A DNA stretch of 5,182 bases from JAFEBO01 sp036392375 (lineage in GTDB: Bacteria; Planctomycetota; Phycisphaerae; Phycisphaerales; UBA1924): NCBI GenBank assembly GCA_036392375.1, contig DASVYC010000074.1, forward strand, positions 1-5,182, in the 5' to 3' direction. A model generated the notes under the pieces. That model saw only the letters and a program-made list of their open reading frames with translations, made no database searches and had not been told where the DNA came from. This document shows positions 1 to 5,182 of this stretch, piece by piece. Each line of letters starts with the position of its first letter. Position 1 is the first letter of the stretch. A program made the position numbers and the translations under genes.

Positions 1-1
1 C

Positions 2-1669
2 GCCGCCCCCACCGCCACCCCCAAGGTCGCCATCATCGGCTCAGGCCCCGGCGGCCTCGCCTCCGCCGTGCTGCTCGCCGCCAGCGGCGCCAAGGTCACG
101 GTCTTCGAGTCCCAGCCCGTCATCGGCGGCCGCACCGCCCGCATCACCAGCACGTCCTCCACCGGCGACGCGTACCACTTCGACACCGGCCCGACGTTCT
201 TCATGATGCCCTACGTGCTCGAAGAGATCTTCGCCGCCGCCGGGCGGCGCATGGCCGACTACGTCAAGCTCGAGCGCCTCGACCCGATGTACCGCCTGCT
301 CATCGGCCGCCCGGGTCGTGAGCCCCTGCAGCTCGACACCACGCAGGACATCGCCGAGATGTCCAAGCGTTTGGGCGCCGTCCACGGCCCCGACGGCGAA
401 GCGTTCCCGAAGTTCATCGCCGACAACCGCTACAAGCTCCGCCACAGCGAGAGCATCCTCCGCAACCCGATGCGCACGCCGCTCGACCTGTTCGCCAAGA
501 ACACCTGGCTCGACACGCTCAAGGTCGCGCCCGTGCTCCAGCCGCATCTCTCGGTGCACCAGCTCCTCGGCAAGTACTTCAAGGACCCGCACGTCAAGCT
601 CGCCGTCTGCTTCCAGAGCAAGTACTTGGGCATGAGCCCCTACGAGTGCCCGAGCCTCTTCACCATCCTGCCGTTCATCGAGTACGAATACGGCATCTGG
701 CATCCCATCGGCGGCTGCAACGCGCTGATGCAGGGCCTCGCCGACGTCGCCACCGAGCTCGGCGTCGAGATCCGCACCTCGTCGCCCGTTGAAAAGGTCG
801 AGTTCGAAGGCCAGAAGGCCACCGGCGTCTACATCGAGGGCGACAGCGCCCGCCGCCTGCACCGCTTCGATCACGTCGTCATGAACGCCGACGCGGCGTG
901 GGCGCTCAAGAACCTCATCCCCGACAGCGTCCGCGCCAACTCCGGCCGCACCTACAGCGACAAGACGCTGGACTCGCGCCGCTACTCGTGCTCGACGTTC
1001 ATGCTCTACCTCGGCATCGAGGGCAAGGTCGATCTGCCCCACCACACGATCTGCATCGCCGACGACTACGAGAACAACCTGAAGCAGATCACGACGACCG
1101 GCGAACTGCCGCAGAACCCGAGCGTCTACGTCTGCAATCCCAGCGCGCTCGATCCGACGCTCGCGCCGCCCGGCCACAGCGCGCTCTACGTGCTGGTGCC
1201 AATCACCAACCTCAAGAACTCCGACGAGAAGGGGGTGGACTGGGAAGCGGAGAAGGCCACGTACCGCGAGATCACGCTCAATCGCCTCGACCAGCTCCTG
1301 GGCGAGAAGCACCTGGGAAAGAACTTCCGCCAGCGCATCCGCACCGAAGTGATGTACACCCCCAAGACCTGGGAGGGCATGAACATCAACTTCGGCGCGA
1401 CCTTCAACCTCGCGCACAACCTCGGGCAGATGCTCCACAAGCGCCCGCAGAATAAGCTCCCGTTCGCCGAGAACGTCTACCTCGTCGGCGGCGGCACCCA
1501 CCCCGGCAGCGGGCTGCCCACCATCTTCCTCTCCGCCCAGATCTCCTCGCGCCTCCTCTGCGAATCCAGCGGCCTGCGCTACGCGGGTGATGCGCCGTTG
1601 AACCCGCCGAGCGCCCCCTCTTCGACCCGACGCGAACACACGCACGAACCCGCGCTCGCGAGCGTGTGA
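2..1669 (+). CDS. crtI: CrtI-family carotenoid (phytoene-type) desaturase, 5' end missing
   Basis: This is an FAD-dependent desaturase of the CrtI/CrtN family, which introduces conjugated double bases-of-pigment double bonds into a colourless carotenoid precursor such as phytoene or diapophytoene, usually at the membrane. The reading frame is open to the window edge, so the start codon lies upstream; 555 residues are visible. Visible residues 9-36 form the N-terminal Rossmann unit, with GSGPGG at 13-18 and the ribose-binding Glu at 36, followed by IGGRTA (41-46). HFDTGPTFFMMP (59-70) and LAPPGH (387-392) are typical CrtI stretches. The C-terminal FAD signature GGGTHPGSGLP lies at 496-506. About 35 Pro/Ser/Arg-rich residues after the conserved core form a tail of unknown role. 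A GTG at 68 lies inside the dinucleotide fold and cannot be the true start. Substrate (C30 or C40) and number of desaturation steps cannot be read from sequence; a related CrtI-like enzyme (CrtN, CrtD, CrtP) is the main alternative. Family assignment is secure, the exact symbol is not. Confidence 0.9.
   Translation, partial: AAPTATPKVAIIGSGPGGLASAVLLAASGAKVTVFESQPVIGGRTARITSTSSTGDAYHFDTGPTFFMMPYVLEEIFAAAGRRMADYVKLERLDPMYRLLIGRPGREPLQLDTTQDIAEMSKRLGAVHGPDGEAFPKFIADNRYKLRHSESILRNPMRTPLDLFAKNTWLDTLKVAPVLQPHLSVHQLLGKYFKDPHVKLAVCFQSKYLGMSPYECPSLFTILPFIEYEYGIWHPIGGCNALMQGLADVATELGVEIRTSSPVEKVEFEGQKATGVYIEGDSARRLHRFDHVVMNADAAWALKNLIPDSVRANSGRTYSDKTLDSRRYSCSTFMLYLGIEGKVDLPHHTICIADDYENNLKQITTTGELPQNPSVYVCNPSALDPTLAPPGHSALYVLVPITNLKNSDEKGVDWEAEKATYREITLNRLDQLLGEKHLGKNFRQRIRTEVMYTPKTWEGMNINFGATFNLAHNLGQMLHKRPQNKLPFAENVYLVGGGTHPGSGLPTIFLSAQISSRLLCESSGLRYAGDAPLNPPSAPSSTRREHTHEPALASV
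1637..1668 (+). repeat. Inverted repeat over the crtI stop codon
   Basis: CACACGC (1637-1643) pairs perfectly with GCGTGTG (1662-1668), which includes most of the TGA stop. Nested within is a 12-base perfect palindrome, CGCTCGCGAGCG (1653-1664), giving a competing fold. No T-run follows, so it is not a convincing intrinsic terminator. In DNA this GC-rich, self-pairing may be chance. Confidence 0.35.
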
Positions 1670-1731
1670 AGCCGGGCGGGGAATCAACCGCCGCGATCAC
1701 GATGCAGACAGAGCGCGGAACATGGAGTTCT

Positions 1732-1758
1732 GCTCCGTGTCCTCTGTGATCTCTTTGT
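1732..1758. repeat. Three imperfect 9-base repeats (CTCTGTG type)
   Basis: The units GCTCCGTGT (1732-1740), CCTCTGTGA (1741-1749) and TCTCTTTGT (1750-1758) follow each other without gaps. Read on the minus strand they give the CACAGAGGACACGGAG-type sequence that I recall from intergenic regions of many unrelated bacterial genomes, where it is often mis-annotated as small proteins rich in Thr-Glu-Asp. The periodicity is seen directly; the link to that widespread repeat class is from memory and unverified. No function is known to me. Confidence 0.55.
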
Positions 1759-1806
1759 TGACGCGCGTGCGCCGTCGCCGTGCGGAACGCCGCATAGTGC
1801 AGCGCT

Positions 1807-1831
1807 GTCTTTGCCCTGCCGGGCCAAAGAC
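1807..1831. repeat. Bulged hairpin in intergenic repeat region
   Basis: GTCTTTG (1807-1813) pairs with CAAAGAC (1825-1831), and CCC (1814-1816) with GGG (1821-1823), leaving a TGCC loop and a single bulged C at 1824. The stem is ten base pairs long. No T-run follows on either strand, so a transcription terminator is unlikely. It may be part of a composite intergenic repeat or an RNA structural element. Confidence 0.5.
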
Positions 1832-1865
1832 CCGAACAGATTCGTCTGCGTCGGCCACCTTCCCA

Positions 1866-1907
1866 CATTGCCCGATTGCCCACAACGCCAGATTGCCCAC
1901 ATTGCCC
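1866..1907. repeat. ATTGCCC array with 17-base period
   Basis: ATTGCCC occurs exactly at 1867-1873, 1875-1881, 1892-1898 and 1901-1907, with a degenerate copy AACGCCA at 1884-1890. Successive starts are 8, 9, 8 and 9 bases apart, so the true unit is a 17-base pair of heptamers (1866-1882, 1883-1899, then a partial copy). Just downstream CCCAGACCG is also repeated (1905-1913 and 1925-1933). It could be a decayed tandem repeat or a cluster of protein-binding sites; nothing in the sequence decides. Confidence 0.7.
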
Positions 1908-2022
1908 AGACCGAATAAGCCGACCCCAGACCGCCCGATGTGTATCCGGGCCTGTTTTCCGGCCCAAACCGCTCCCAACCCACCGGGAAATCGCGCTCCG
2001 CCCTGCAATACACACGAGCGTC

Positions 2023-2051
2023 TGCCGTTGCTCTATCGGTGTGGAACGGCA
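2023..2051 (+). repeat. Inverted repeat upstream of the LTxxQ-repeat protein gene
   Basis: TGCCGTT (2023-2029) and AACGGCA (2045-2051) are perfect reverse complements around a 15-base spacer, and end 32 bases before the start codon at 2084. The position fits either an operator or a 5' leader hairpin, but seven-base arms can occur by chance in DNA of this composition. Confidence 0.35.
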
Positions 2052-2071
2052 ATCTGGTCCCTCGCGGGAAT

Positions 2072-2075
2072 GGAG
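2072..2075 (+). promoter_or_regulatory. Ribosome binding site choosing the start at 2084
   Basis: GGAG lies eight bases before the ATG at 2084. The same frame extends to an ATG at 1940, but that start would place 48 residues ahead of a well-formed signal peptide, so this site supports the shorter protein. Confidence 0.65.
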
Positions 2076-2083
2076 TATCCAAC

Positions 2084-3013
2084 ATGGCTCGTCTCAACAA
2101 GATTCTCACCGTCGCGGCACTCGTGCTCATCAGCGGCACCGCTCTCGCCGAGCCGCCGGTTGACACCAACTCAGATCGCGAACCCGCGCTCCGCGGCCCC
2201 GCGGTCCGCGACGGCGGCGTCCCCGGCATGAAGCGCCACTTCGGCGACGAGGGCAACATGAAGGGCCGCATGGCCAACCGCATGCCCCCGCACGCCTTCG
2301 TCCGCGCCCTCGATACTCTCCGCGGCGACAAGGCCGACGAGGCCGTCCGCCTCACGCCCGAGCAGGACCAAAAGATCCGCGCCATCATGGACGACTTCCG
2401 CGCCTCGATGCAGAAGTTCCATGAAGAACACAAGGCCGAGTTCGAAGCCATGCGTCCGCGCCGTGGCGACAGCCAAGGCCCGCGCCCCGAGGGCGAACGC
2501 CGCGAGGCCGGTGGCCCCGACGACCGCCCCGCCGGTCCCAAGCCCGACGGCCAGCGCCGCCAGCAGTTCGAAGAGTTGATGGCCAAAGCCCCCAAGCCCG
2601 AGGACGCGCAAGCCGCCGTCTTCAACGTCCTCACCGACGTCCAGAAGCCGCTGGTGCAGGCACGCCTCGAAGAGATCAAGAAGGACATGGCCGAGCGCCG
2701 TCTCGAAGGCCCCGCCCGCGAGTTCGCGAAGCGCCAAATCGAAAAGGGCGGCAAGGGCGGCCCCAAAGGCGGTCGCGGCCCCGGCCGTCCCGGTATGGAG
2801 AAGCTGCTCGAAAAACTCACCCCCGAGCAGAAGGCCGAGCTCGAATCCATGACGCCCGAGGAACGCCGCGACCTGTTCCGCAAGCTGCGCGAGCAAGCGA
2901 TCGAGAATGGCGAAATCCCTCCGGGCCCCCCGCCGCATGGCGAAGGACGTCGCGGCCATCGCCCCCCGCCGCGTGACGGCGAGCAGGCACCTCCGCCGCC
3001 CAAGGACGACTGA
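2084..3013 (+). CDS. Exported LTxxQ-repeat protein, Spy/CpxP-like
   Basis: A 309-residue exported protein. Residues 1-22 are a signal peptide: Arg3 and Lys6, a hydrophobic core, and a likely cut after Ala-Leu-Ala (20-22). LTxxQ motifs, the hallmark of Spy/CpxP periplasmic chaperones and stress regulators, occur at 90-94 (LTPEQ), 183-187 (LTDVQ) and 245-249 (LTPEQ), each leading into a charged helix; a related MTPEE sits at 256-260. The first two motifs with their helices resemble the Spy core, but are separated by a disordered-looking Pro/Gly/Arg insert (about 124-158). A Gly/Lys linker (221-237) precedes the third motif, and the tail from about 277 is Pro-rich. Spy itself is about half this length and has two motifs. 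A periplasmic chaperone or metal/stress sensor role is inference from motif and export only; it may simply be a structured low-complexity envelope protein. It is transcribed alone, ending at a strong terminator. Confidence 0.85.
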   Translation: MARLNKILTVAALVLISGTALAEPPVDTNSDREPALRGPAVRDGGVPGMKRHFGDEGNMKGRMANRMPPHAFVRALDTLRGDKADEAVRLTPEQDQKIRAIMDDFRASMQKFHEEHKAEFEAMRPRRGDSQGPRPEGERREAGGPDDRPAGPKPDGQRRQQFEELMAKAPKPEDAQAAVFNVLTDVQKPLVQARLEEIKKDMAERRLEGPAREFAKRQIEKGGKGGPKGGRGPGRPGMEKLLEKLTPEQKAELESMTPEERRDLFRKLREQAIENGEIPPGPPPHGEGRRGHRPPPRDGEQAPPPPKDD

Positions 3014-3041
3014 ACCGATTCTTCAACCCGCCCGCGAAGCT

Positions 3042-3083
3042 GCCCGCCGGAACGACCCGCGTTGTTCCGGCGGGCCTGTTTTT
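3042..3083 (+). terminator. Rho-independent terminator after the LTxxQ-repeat protein gene
   Basis: A perfect 12-base-pair stem, GCCCGCCGGAAC (3042-3053) with GTTCCGGCGGGC (3064-3075), encloses a 10-base loop and is followed by CTGTTTTTG and, slightly further, a run of seven T. It begins 28 bases after the stop codon and should end that transcript, separating it from tsaE. Confidence 0.92.
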
Positions 3084-3203
3084 GAGAGGTTTTTTTCGGG
3101 CCTTATGCAAGCAAAGACCAAACATCACAACAAATCTTGCGTCTTTCTCGCAAAAAGCCCGACCAGACGCCTTCAGAAATCGTAAAGGTTCGTAGGGACG
3201 ACC

Positions 3204-3219
3204 GATAAATCGTTATCAT
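3204..3219 (+). promoter_or_regulatory. Possible -10 element overlapping a small inverted repeat
   Basis: TATCAT (3214-3219) differs from the sigma-70 consensus TATAAT at one position. GATAA (3204-3208) and TTATC (3213-3217) form an inverted repeat with a four-base spacer that overlaps it, as an operator might. No good -35 element lies at the usual distance, so this is only a candidate promoter for tsaE. Confidence 0.3.
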
Positions 3220-3240
3220 CCACTGATCTCTCTCTCCTCC

Positions 3241-3272
3241 AGCGGGGCACTGTCTAGCGATGGTGCCCTGCT
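3241..3272 (+). other. Leader hairpin upstream of tsaE
   Basis: AGCGGGGCAC (3241-3250) pairs with GTGCCCTGCT (3263-3272) over ten positions, one of them a G-U wobble, around a 12-base loop. The bases that follow (TGTTTGTGG) are only weakly T-rich. It could be an attenuator-like terminator or a 5' leader structure 120 bases before the tsaE start. It matches no riboswitch class I can recognise. Confidence 0.4.
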
Positions 3273-3392
3273 TGTTTGTGGTGACCCGACGAAATTGCGA
3301 CTTTTCCCTTGACCCGGATCGCGCTTGTTGATCCGCGCCCGGTGTCGCACACGGCGTCGGCGCGTCGTGGCCGGGGCGCGAACGATCCCGAC

Positions 3393-4064
3393 ATGCCCTC
3401 CGTCGCCCGCGCGAGCACCAGCACCGAATACACCTCCGCACTGGCCGCCGGCCTGGCCCGCGTGCTCGCCGAGGGCGACGTCGTGCGGCTGGCGGGCGAT
3501 CTCGGCGCCGGCAAGACCACGTTCGTCCGCGCGCTCGCCTCGGCGTTGGGCGTCCCGCCAGGCCTCGTCAGCAGCCCCACCTTCGTGTTCATCAACGAGT
3601 ACCCGCTCCCCGCGCCCGTCCGCGGCATCACCCACCTCGCGCACGTCGACGCCTACCGCCTCCGCGGCAGCGACGAGGTCGAAACCCTCGGCTGGGATCG
3701 CATCGCGGGCGCCGACCGTGCCGCGCCCGGACGCGTGCTGCTCTGCGAATGGCCCGAACGCATCGACGCCGCCCTCCCGCCCGCCTCCGCTTGTGTGCAA
3801 GTCGCCATCGAGCACGCCAGCCACACCGCACGCCGGATCTCGATCGAACTCCCCGACTCCTTCCGCGACCGCGACGGCGTGCAAGCCCTGCTCGAACGCG
3901 AACCCATCCGCTGCCCCACCACCGGCGTCTGGGTCGAGCCCACACGGGCCTCGTACCCCTTCGCCGGCGAACGCGAACGCCTCGCGGACCTGCATAAATG
4001 GTTCAGCGGCTCGTACTCCATCTCCCGCGAGATCCGCGAGGACGACATCGATCCGCAGCAGTGA
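3393..4064 (+). CDS. tsaE: TsaE, tRNA t6A synthesis ATPase, with YacG-like C-terminal extension
   Basis: TsaE is the small cytoplasmic ATPase that works with TsaB and TsaD (and TsaC product) to make threonylcarbamoyladenosine at position 37 of ANN-decoding tRNAs. The domain spans roughly residues 8-150: Walker A GDLGAGKT (35-42), SPTF (61-64), HVDAYRL (84-90) and CEWPER (118-123), all family signatures. At 223 residues it is clearly longer than the usual 150 or so. The extra C-terminus contains CPTTG (174-178), YPFAGERERLADLHKWFSG (188-206) and an acidic tail, which resembles the YacG gyrase-inhibitor zinc ribbon with only the first of four cysteines kept. I chose the ATG at 3393 because it gives a family-typical N-terminus; no clear ribosome binding site precedes it. 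TTG at 3309 (28 more residues) and GTG at 3342 are in-frame alternatives. Partners tsaB and tsaD are not in the window, and there is no close neighbour to suggest an operon. Confidence 0.93.
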   Translation: MPSVARASTSTEYTSALAAGLARVLAEGDVVRLAGDLGAGKTTFVRALASALGVPPGLVSSPTFVFINEYPLPAPVRGITHLAHVDAYRLRGSDEVETLGWDRIAGADRAAPGRVLLCEWPERIDAALPPASACVQVAIEHASHTARRISIELPDSFRDRDGVQALLEREPIRCPTTGVWVEPTRASYPFAGERERLADLHKWFSGSYSISREIREDDIDPQQ

Positions 4065-4264
4065 AGCCCCGGTTCTGGTCCACAGGGTGCCATCCGTTCG
4101 CGACTATTCGGAGCCGTGCGACTGATGCGCCTGAGACAATCCCAGTCGTCTCTCCATCGGCATCAATCGCGCTGCCGAGTGGCGGATCAATGGCATTTGA
4201 ACCCCGCGGCGCCTCTACGCGCTGCATGCTCCCACACCCCGCGGGATCGGCCGCCGGGCGTTCC
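4065..4264. other. Intergenic region without recognised signal
   Basis: About 200 bases between tsaE and the rhodanese lipoprotein gene. I see no T-tailed hairpin after tsaE and no convincing sigma-70 promoter; TTGAAC (4197-4202) lacks a -10 element at a suitable distance. A nine-base direct repeat, ACCCCGCGG, occurs at 4201-4209 and 4236-4244. Confidence 0.5.
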
Positions 4265-4270
4265 AGGAGG
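4265..4270 (+). promoter_or_regulatory. Consensus Shine-Dalgarno site of the rhodanese gene
   Basis: AGGAGG, a full anti-16S match, lies six bases before the ATG at 4277. It is the strongest ribosome binding site in the window and fixes the start. Confidence 0.85.
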
Positions 4271-4276
4271 TCGGTC

Positions 4277-5182
4277 ATGAGCACGTACGGAAAGACGTTG
4301 GTGGCGGTCGCTTCGCTCTCGATTCTGGGGTTCTTGGGCGGGTGCTCGACCGCGACTCGGAACGACGCGCCCGCGTCCGCCGCGTGGGCCTCCGCGTGGG
4401 CCTCCGACCCGATCGTCGAACCCGAGACCTTCGCGGCGTCGCTCGACCGCGCGAACCCCGATCGCGTGATCCTGGATTGCCGCAAGGTCGAGGACTTCGC
4501 GCCCACCAATATCAAGGGCTCGCGCCGAGTGGATCTTGCGGAGTGGAGCAAAAAGAGCCGTTCGCCCGGCGGGCTCGATGACGCCGCGGGGTGGTCGAGC
4601 CGCATCGGCGCGCTGGGCATCTCCGACACCAGCGTGGTCTACGTCTACGACGCCGGCGGCATGACTGACGCCGCCCGGGTCTGGTTCCTCCTCCAGCGCT
4701 TCGGCGTCCGCGACATCCGCGTCGTCAACGGCGGATGGAAGAGCCTGCAGCCGCTGCTCAGCGAGAAGCACCTCCAGCATGGCACCTCCTCGGCCTTCGC
4801 GCCCACCACCTTCGCCGCCCGCGTCGGCGGCACGATCGGCGTCACCAGCCGCGAAGACCTGAAGGACATCGCCGCCAAGAAGTCCATCGCCGTGCTCGAC
4901 GTCCGCACCACCGACGAATACACCGGCAAGAGCGCCAAAGAAGGCGACCGCGGCGGGCACGTCCCCACCGCCGCCAACCTCCCCCACCGCGACATGCTCG
5001 ACGACAACGGCCGCCTCCGCCCCGCCACCGACCTCAAGCAAATGCTCGGCGGCAAGAGCCTGAAGCAGAACGACGAAGTCGTCGTTTACTGCCAATCCGG
5101 CGGCCGCGCCTCCCTCGCCGCACTGGCCGCCGTCCGCGCGGGATACACGAACATCTCCAACTACTACATGTCCATGGGCGAG
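4277..5182 (+). CDS. Lipoprotein tandem rhodanese (sulfurtransferase), 3' end missing
   Basis: The 302 visible residues form a two-domain rhodanese, a family that moves sulfane sulfur from thiosulfate or mercaptopyruvate to a thiophilic acceptor through a cysteine persulfide. Residues 1-22 are a lipoprotein signal ending in the lipobox Leu-Gly-Gly-Cys (20-23), so the mature protein should be lipid-anchored outside the cytoplasm; Ser at +2 would favour outer-membrane sorting under E. coli rules. Domain 1 (about 45-160) has Asp125 in YDAGG where a catalytic Cys would sit, as in the inactive first domain of thiosulfate sulfurtransferases. Domain 2 (about 188 onward) has LDVR (207-210), GGHVP (226-230) and the active loop CQSGGR with Cys272. 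The frame runs off the window just where the closing GxW-type motif is expected, so little is missing. Alanine and serine codon choice changes sharply near residue 112. Physiological donor and acceptor are unknown; TST versus MST activity cannot be told. Confidence 0.9.
   Translation, partial: MSTYGKTLVAVASLSILGFLGGCSTATRNDAPASAAWASAWASDPIVEPETFAASLDRANPDRVILDCRKVEDFAPTNIKGSRRVDLAEWSKKSRSPGGLDDAAGWSSRIGALGISDTSVVYVYDAGGMTDAARVWFLLQRFGVRDIRVVNGGWKSLQPLLSEKHLQHGTSSAFAPTTFAARVGGTIGVTSREDLKDIAAKKSIAVLDVRTTDEYTGKSAKEGDRGGHVPTAANLPHRDMLDDNGRLRPATDLKQMLGGKSLKQNDEVVVYCQSGGRASLAALAAVRAGYTNISNYYMSMGE
4382..4405 (+). repeat. Two tandem 12-base copies in the rhodanese gene
   Basis: GCGTGGGCCTCC is repeated exactly at 4382-4393 and 4394-4405, encoding Ala-Trp-Ala-Ser twice (residues 36-43). 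It lies in the linker between lipid anchor and first rhodanese domain, so a copy-number change would stay in frame and alter only tether length. Confidence 0.85.

Larger units (their letters stand above)
1670..2083. other. 414-base repeat-rich intergenic region
   Basis: No convincing gene lies here. Open frames exist on both strands, but their translations are low-complexity, share nothing with known families, and are largely translations of the short repeats. The region contains, in order, a 9-base quasi-repeat (1732-1758), a bulged hairpin (1807-1831), an ATTGCCC array (1866-1907), a small hairpin GGGCC/GGCCC (1948-1965) and an inverted repeat (2023-2051) close to the next gene. I could not find a clear sigma-70 promoter for the downstream gene, although one should exist here. 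Confidence 0.7.
3084..3392. other. 309-base AT-richer intergenic region before tsaE
   Basis: This stretch, especially 3085-3235, is visibly richer in A and T than any other part of the window, as expected of a promoter region in a GC-rich genome. It carries a possible promoter/operator (3204-3219), a pyrimidine tract (about 3226-3240) and a leader hairpin (3241-3272). From 3309 the tsaE frame is already open with a TTG, so the 3' part could be coding if that start is used. Confidence 0.55.

Noticed and set aside
41..1687. Long minus-strand open frame (548 residues) opposite crtI
   Set aside because: It is a shadow of a GC-rich gene: composition is monotonous Val/Ala/Glu/Arg/Gly, it has no domain motif, and the + strand frame carries unmistakable CrtI signatures.
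1675..1692. GGCGG/CCGCC hairpin after crtI as a terminator
   Set aside because: Only five base pairs and no T-run follows.
1866..1907. CRISPR-like array
   Set aside because: The repeats are only seven bases long with one- or two-base spacing, with no unique spacers or cas genes.
1697..2015. Small minus-strand open frames over the intergenic repeats
   Set aside because: Their sequences are translations of the short repeats and no good ribosome binding site was seen.
1940..2083. Upstream ATG at 1940 as start of the LTxxQ protein
   Set aside because: It would put 48 residues before an intact signal peptide, whereas the ATG at 2084 has a GGAG at correct spacing.
1684..3003. Minus-strand open frame of 439 residues spanning the gap and the LTxxQ gene
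   Set aside because: It crosses a terminator-closed gene and the repeats, is Arg/Ser/Gly/Pro-rich, and shows no recognisable family; the opposite strand has a signal peptide and motifs.
3137..3153. TTGCG/CGCAA hairpin in the gap before tsaE
   Set aside because: Five-base stem, within chance expectation, with no supporting context.
4187..5095. Minus-strand open frame of 302 residues opposite the rhodanese gene
   Set aside because: A shadow frame of low-complexity Val/Ala/Gly/Glu; the + strand has a consensus ribosome binding site, lipobox and rhodanese motifs.

Overview
The window is GC-rich DNA with a strong preference for C at third codon positions on the + strand. All four genes I can support lie on that strand. 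Gene content and protein style (a CrtI-type carotenoid desaturase, an LTxxQ-repeat periplasmic protein rich in Pro/Gly/Lys/Arg, a lipoprotein rhodanese) suggest a Gram-negative bacterium, perhaps a planctomycete of the Phycisphaerae type. That placement is inference from style; no rRNA or other marker is present.

Layout. Positions 2-1669 hold the 3' part of a CrtI-family phytoene-desaturase-like flavoprotein whose start lies upstream of the window. Positions 1670-2083 are a 414-base gap made largely of short repeats: a 9-base quasi-repeat, a bulged hairpin, a 17-base-period array of ATTGCCC, and an inverted repeat just before the next gene. Positions 2084-3013 encode an exported protein with three LTxxQ motifs, related in layout to Spy/CpxP, closed by a strong intrinsic terminator at 3042-3083. 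Positions 3084-3392 are a relatively AT-rich gap with a possible promoter and a leader hairpin. Positions 3393-4064 encode TsaE, the ATPase of tRNA t6A synthesis, with a C-terminal extension. A gap of about 200 bases with no recognised signal follows. From 4277 to the window end runs a 3'-truncated tandem-rhodanese lipoprotein behind a consensus Shine-Dalgarno site.

The genes do not form an obvious pathway or operon: each is separated by 200-400 bases, and their roles (carotenoid desaturation, envelope protein, tRNA modification, sulfur transfer) are unrelated. The most notable observation is that the TsaE extension looks like a YacG (DNA gyrase inhibitor) zinc-ribbon domain in which three of the four zinc-binding cysteines are replaced. 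Also worth a look are the repeat-built gap at 1670-2083 and an abrupt change in alanine and serine codon choice inside the rhodanese gene near 4613. I see no CRISPR array, tRNA, rRNA, transposase or phage gene.
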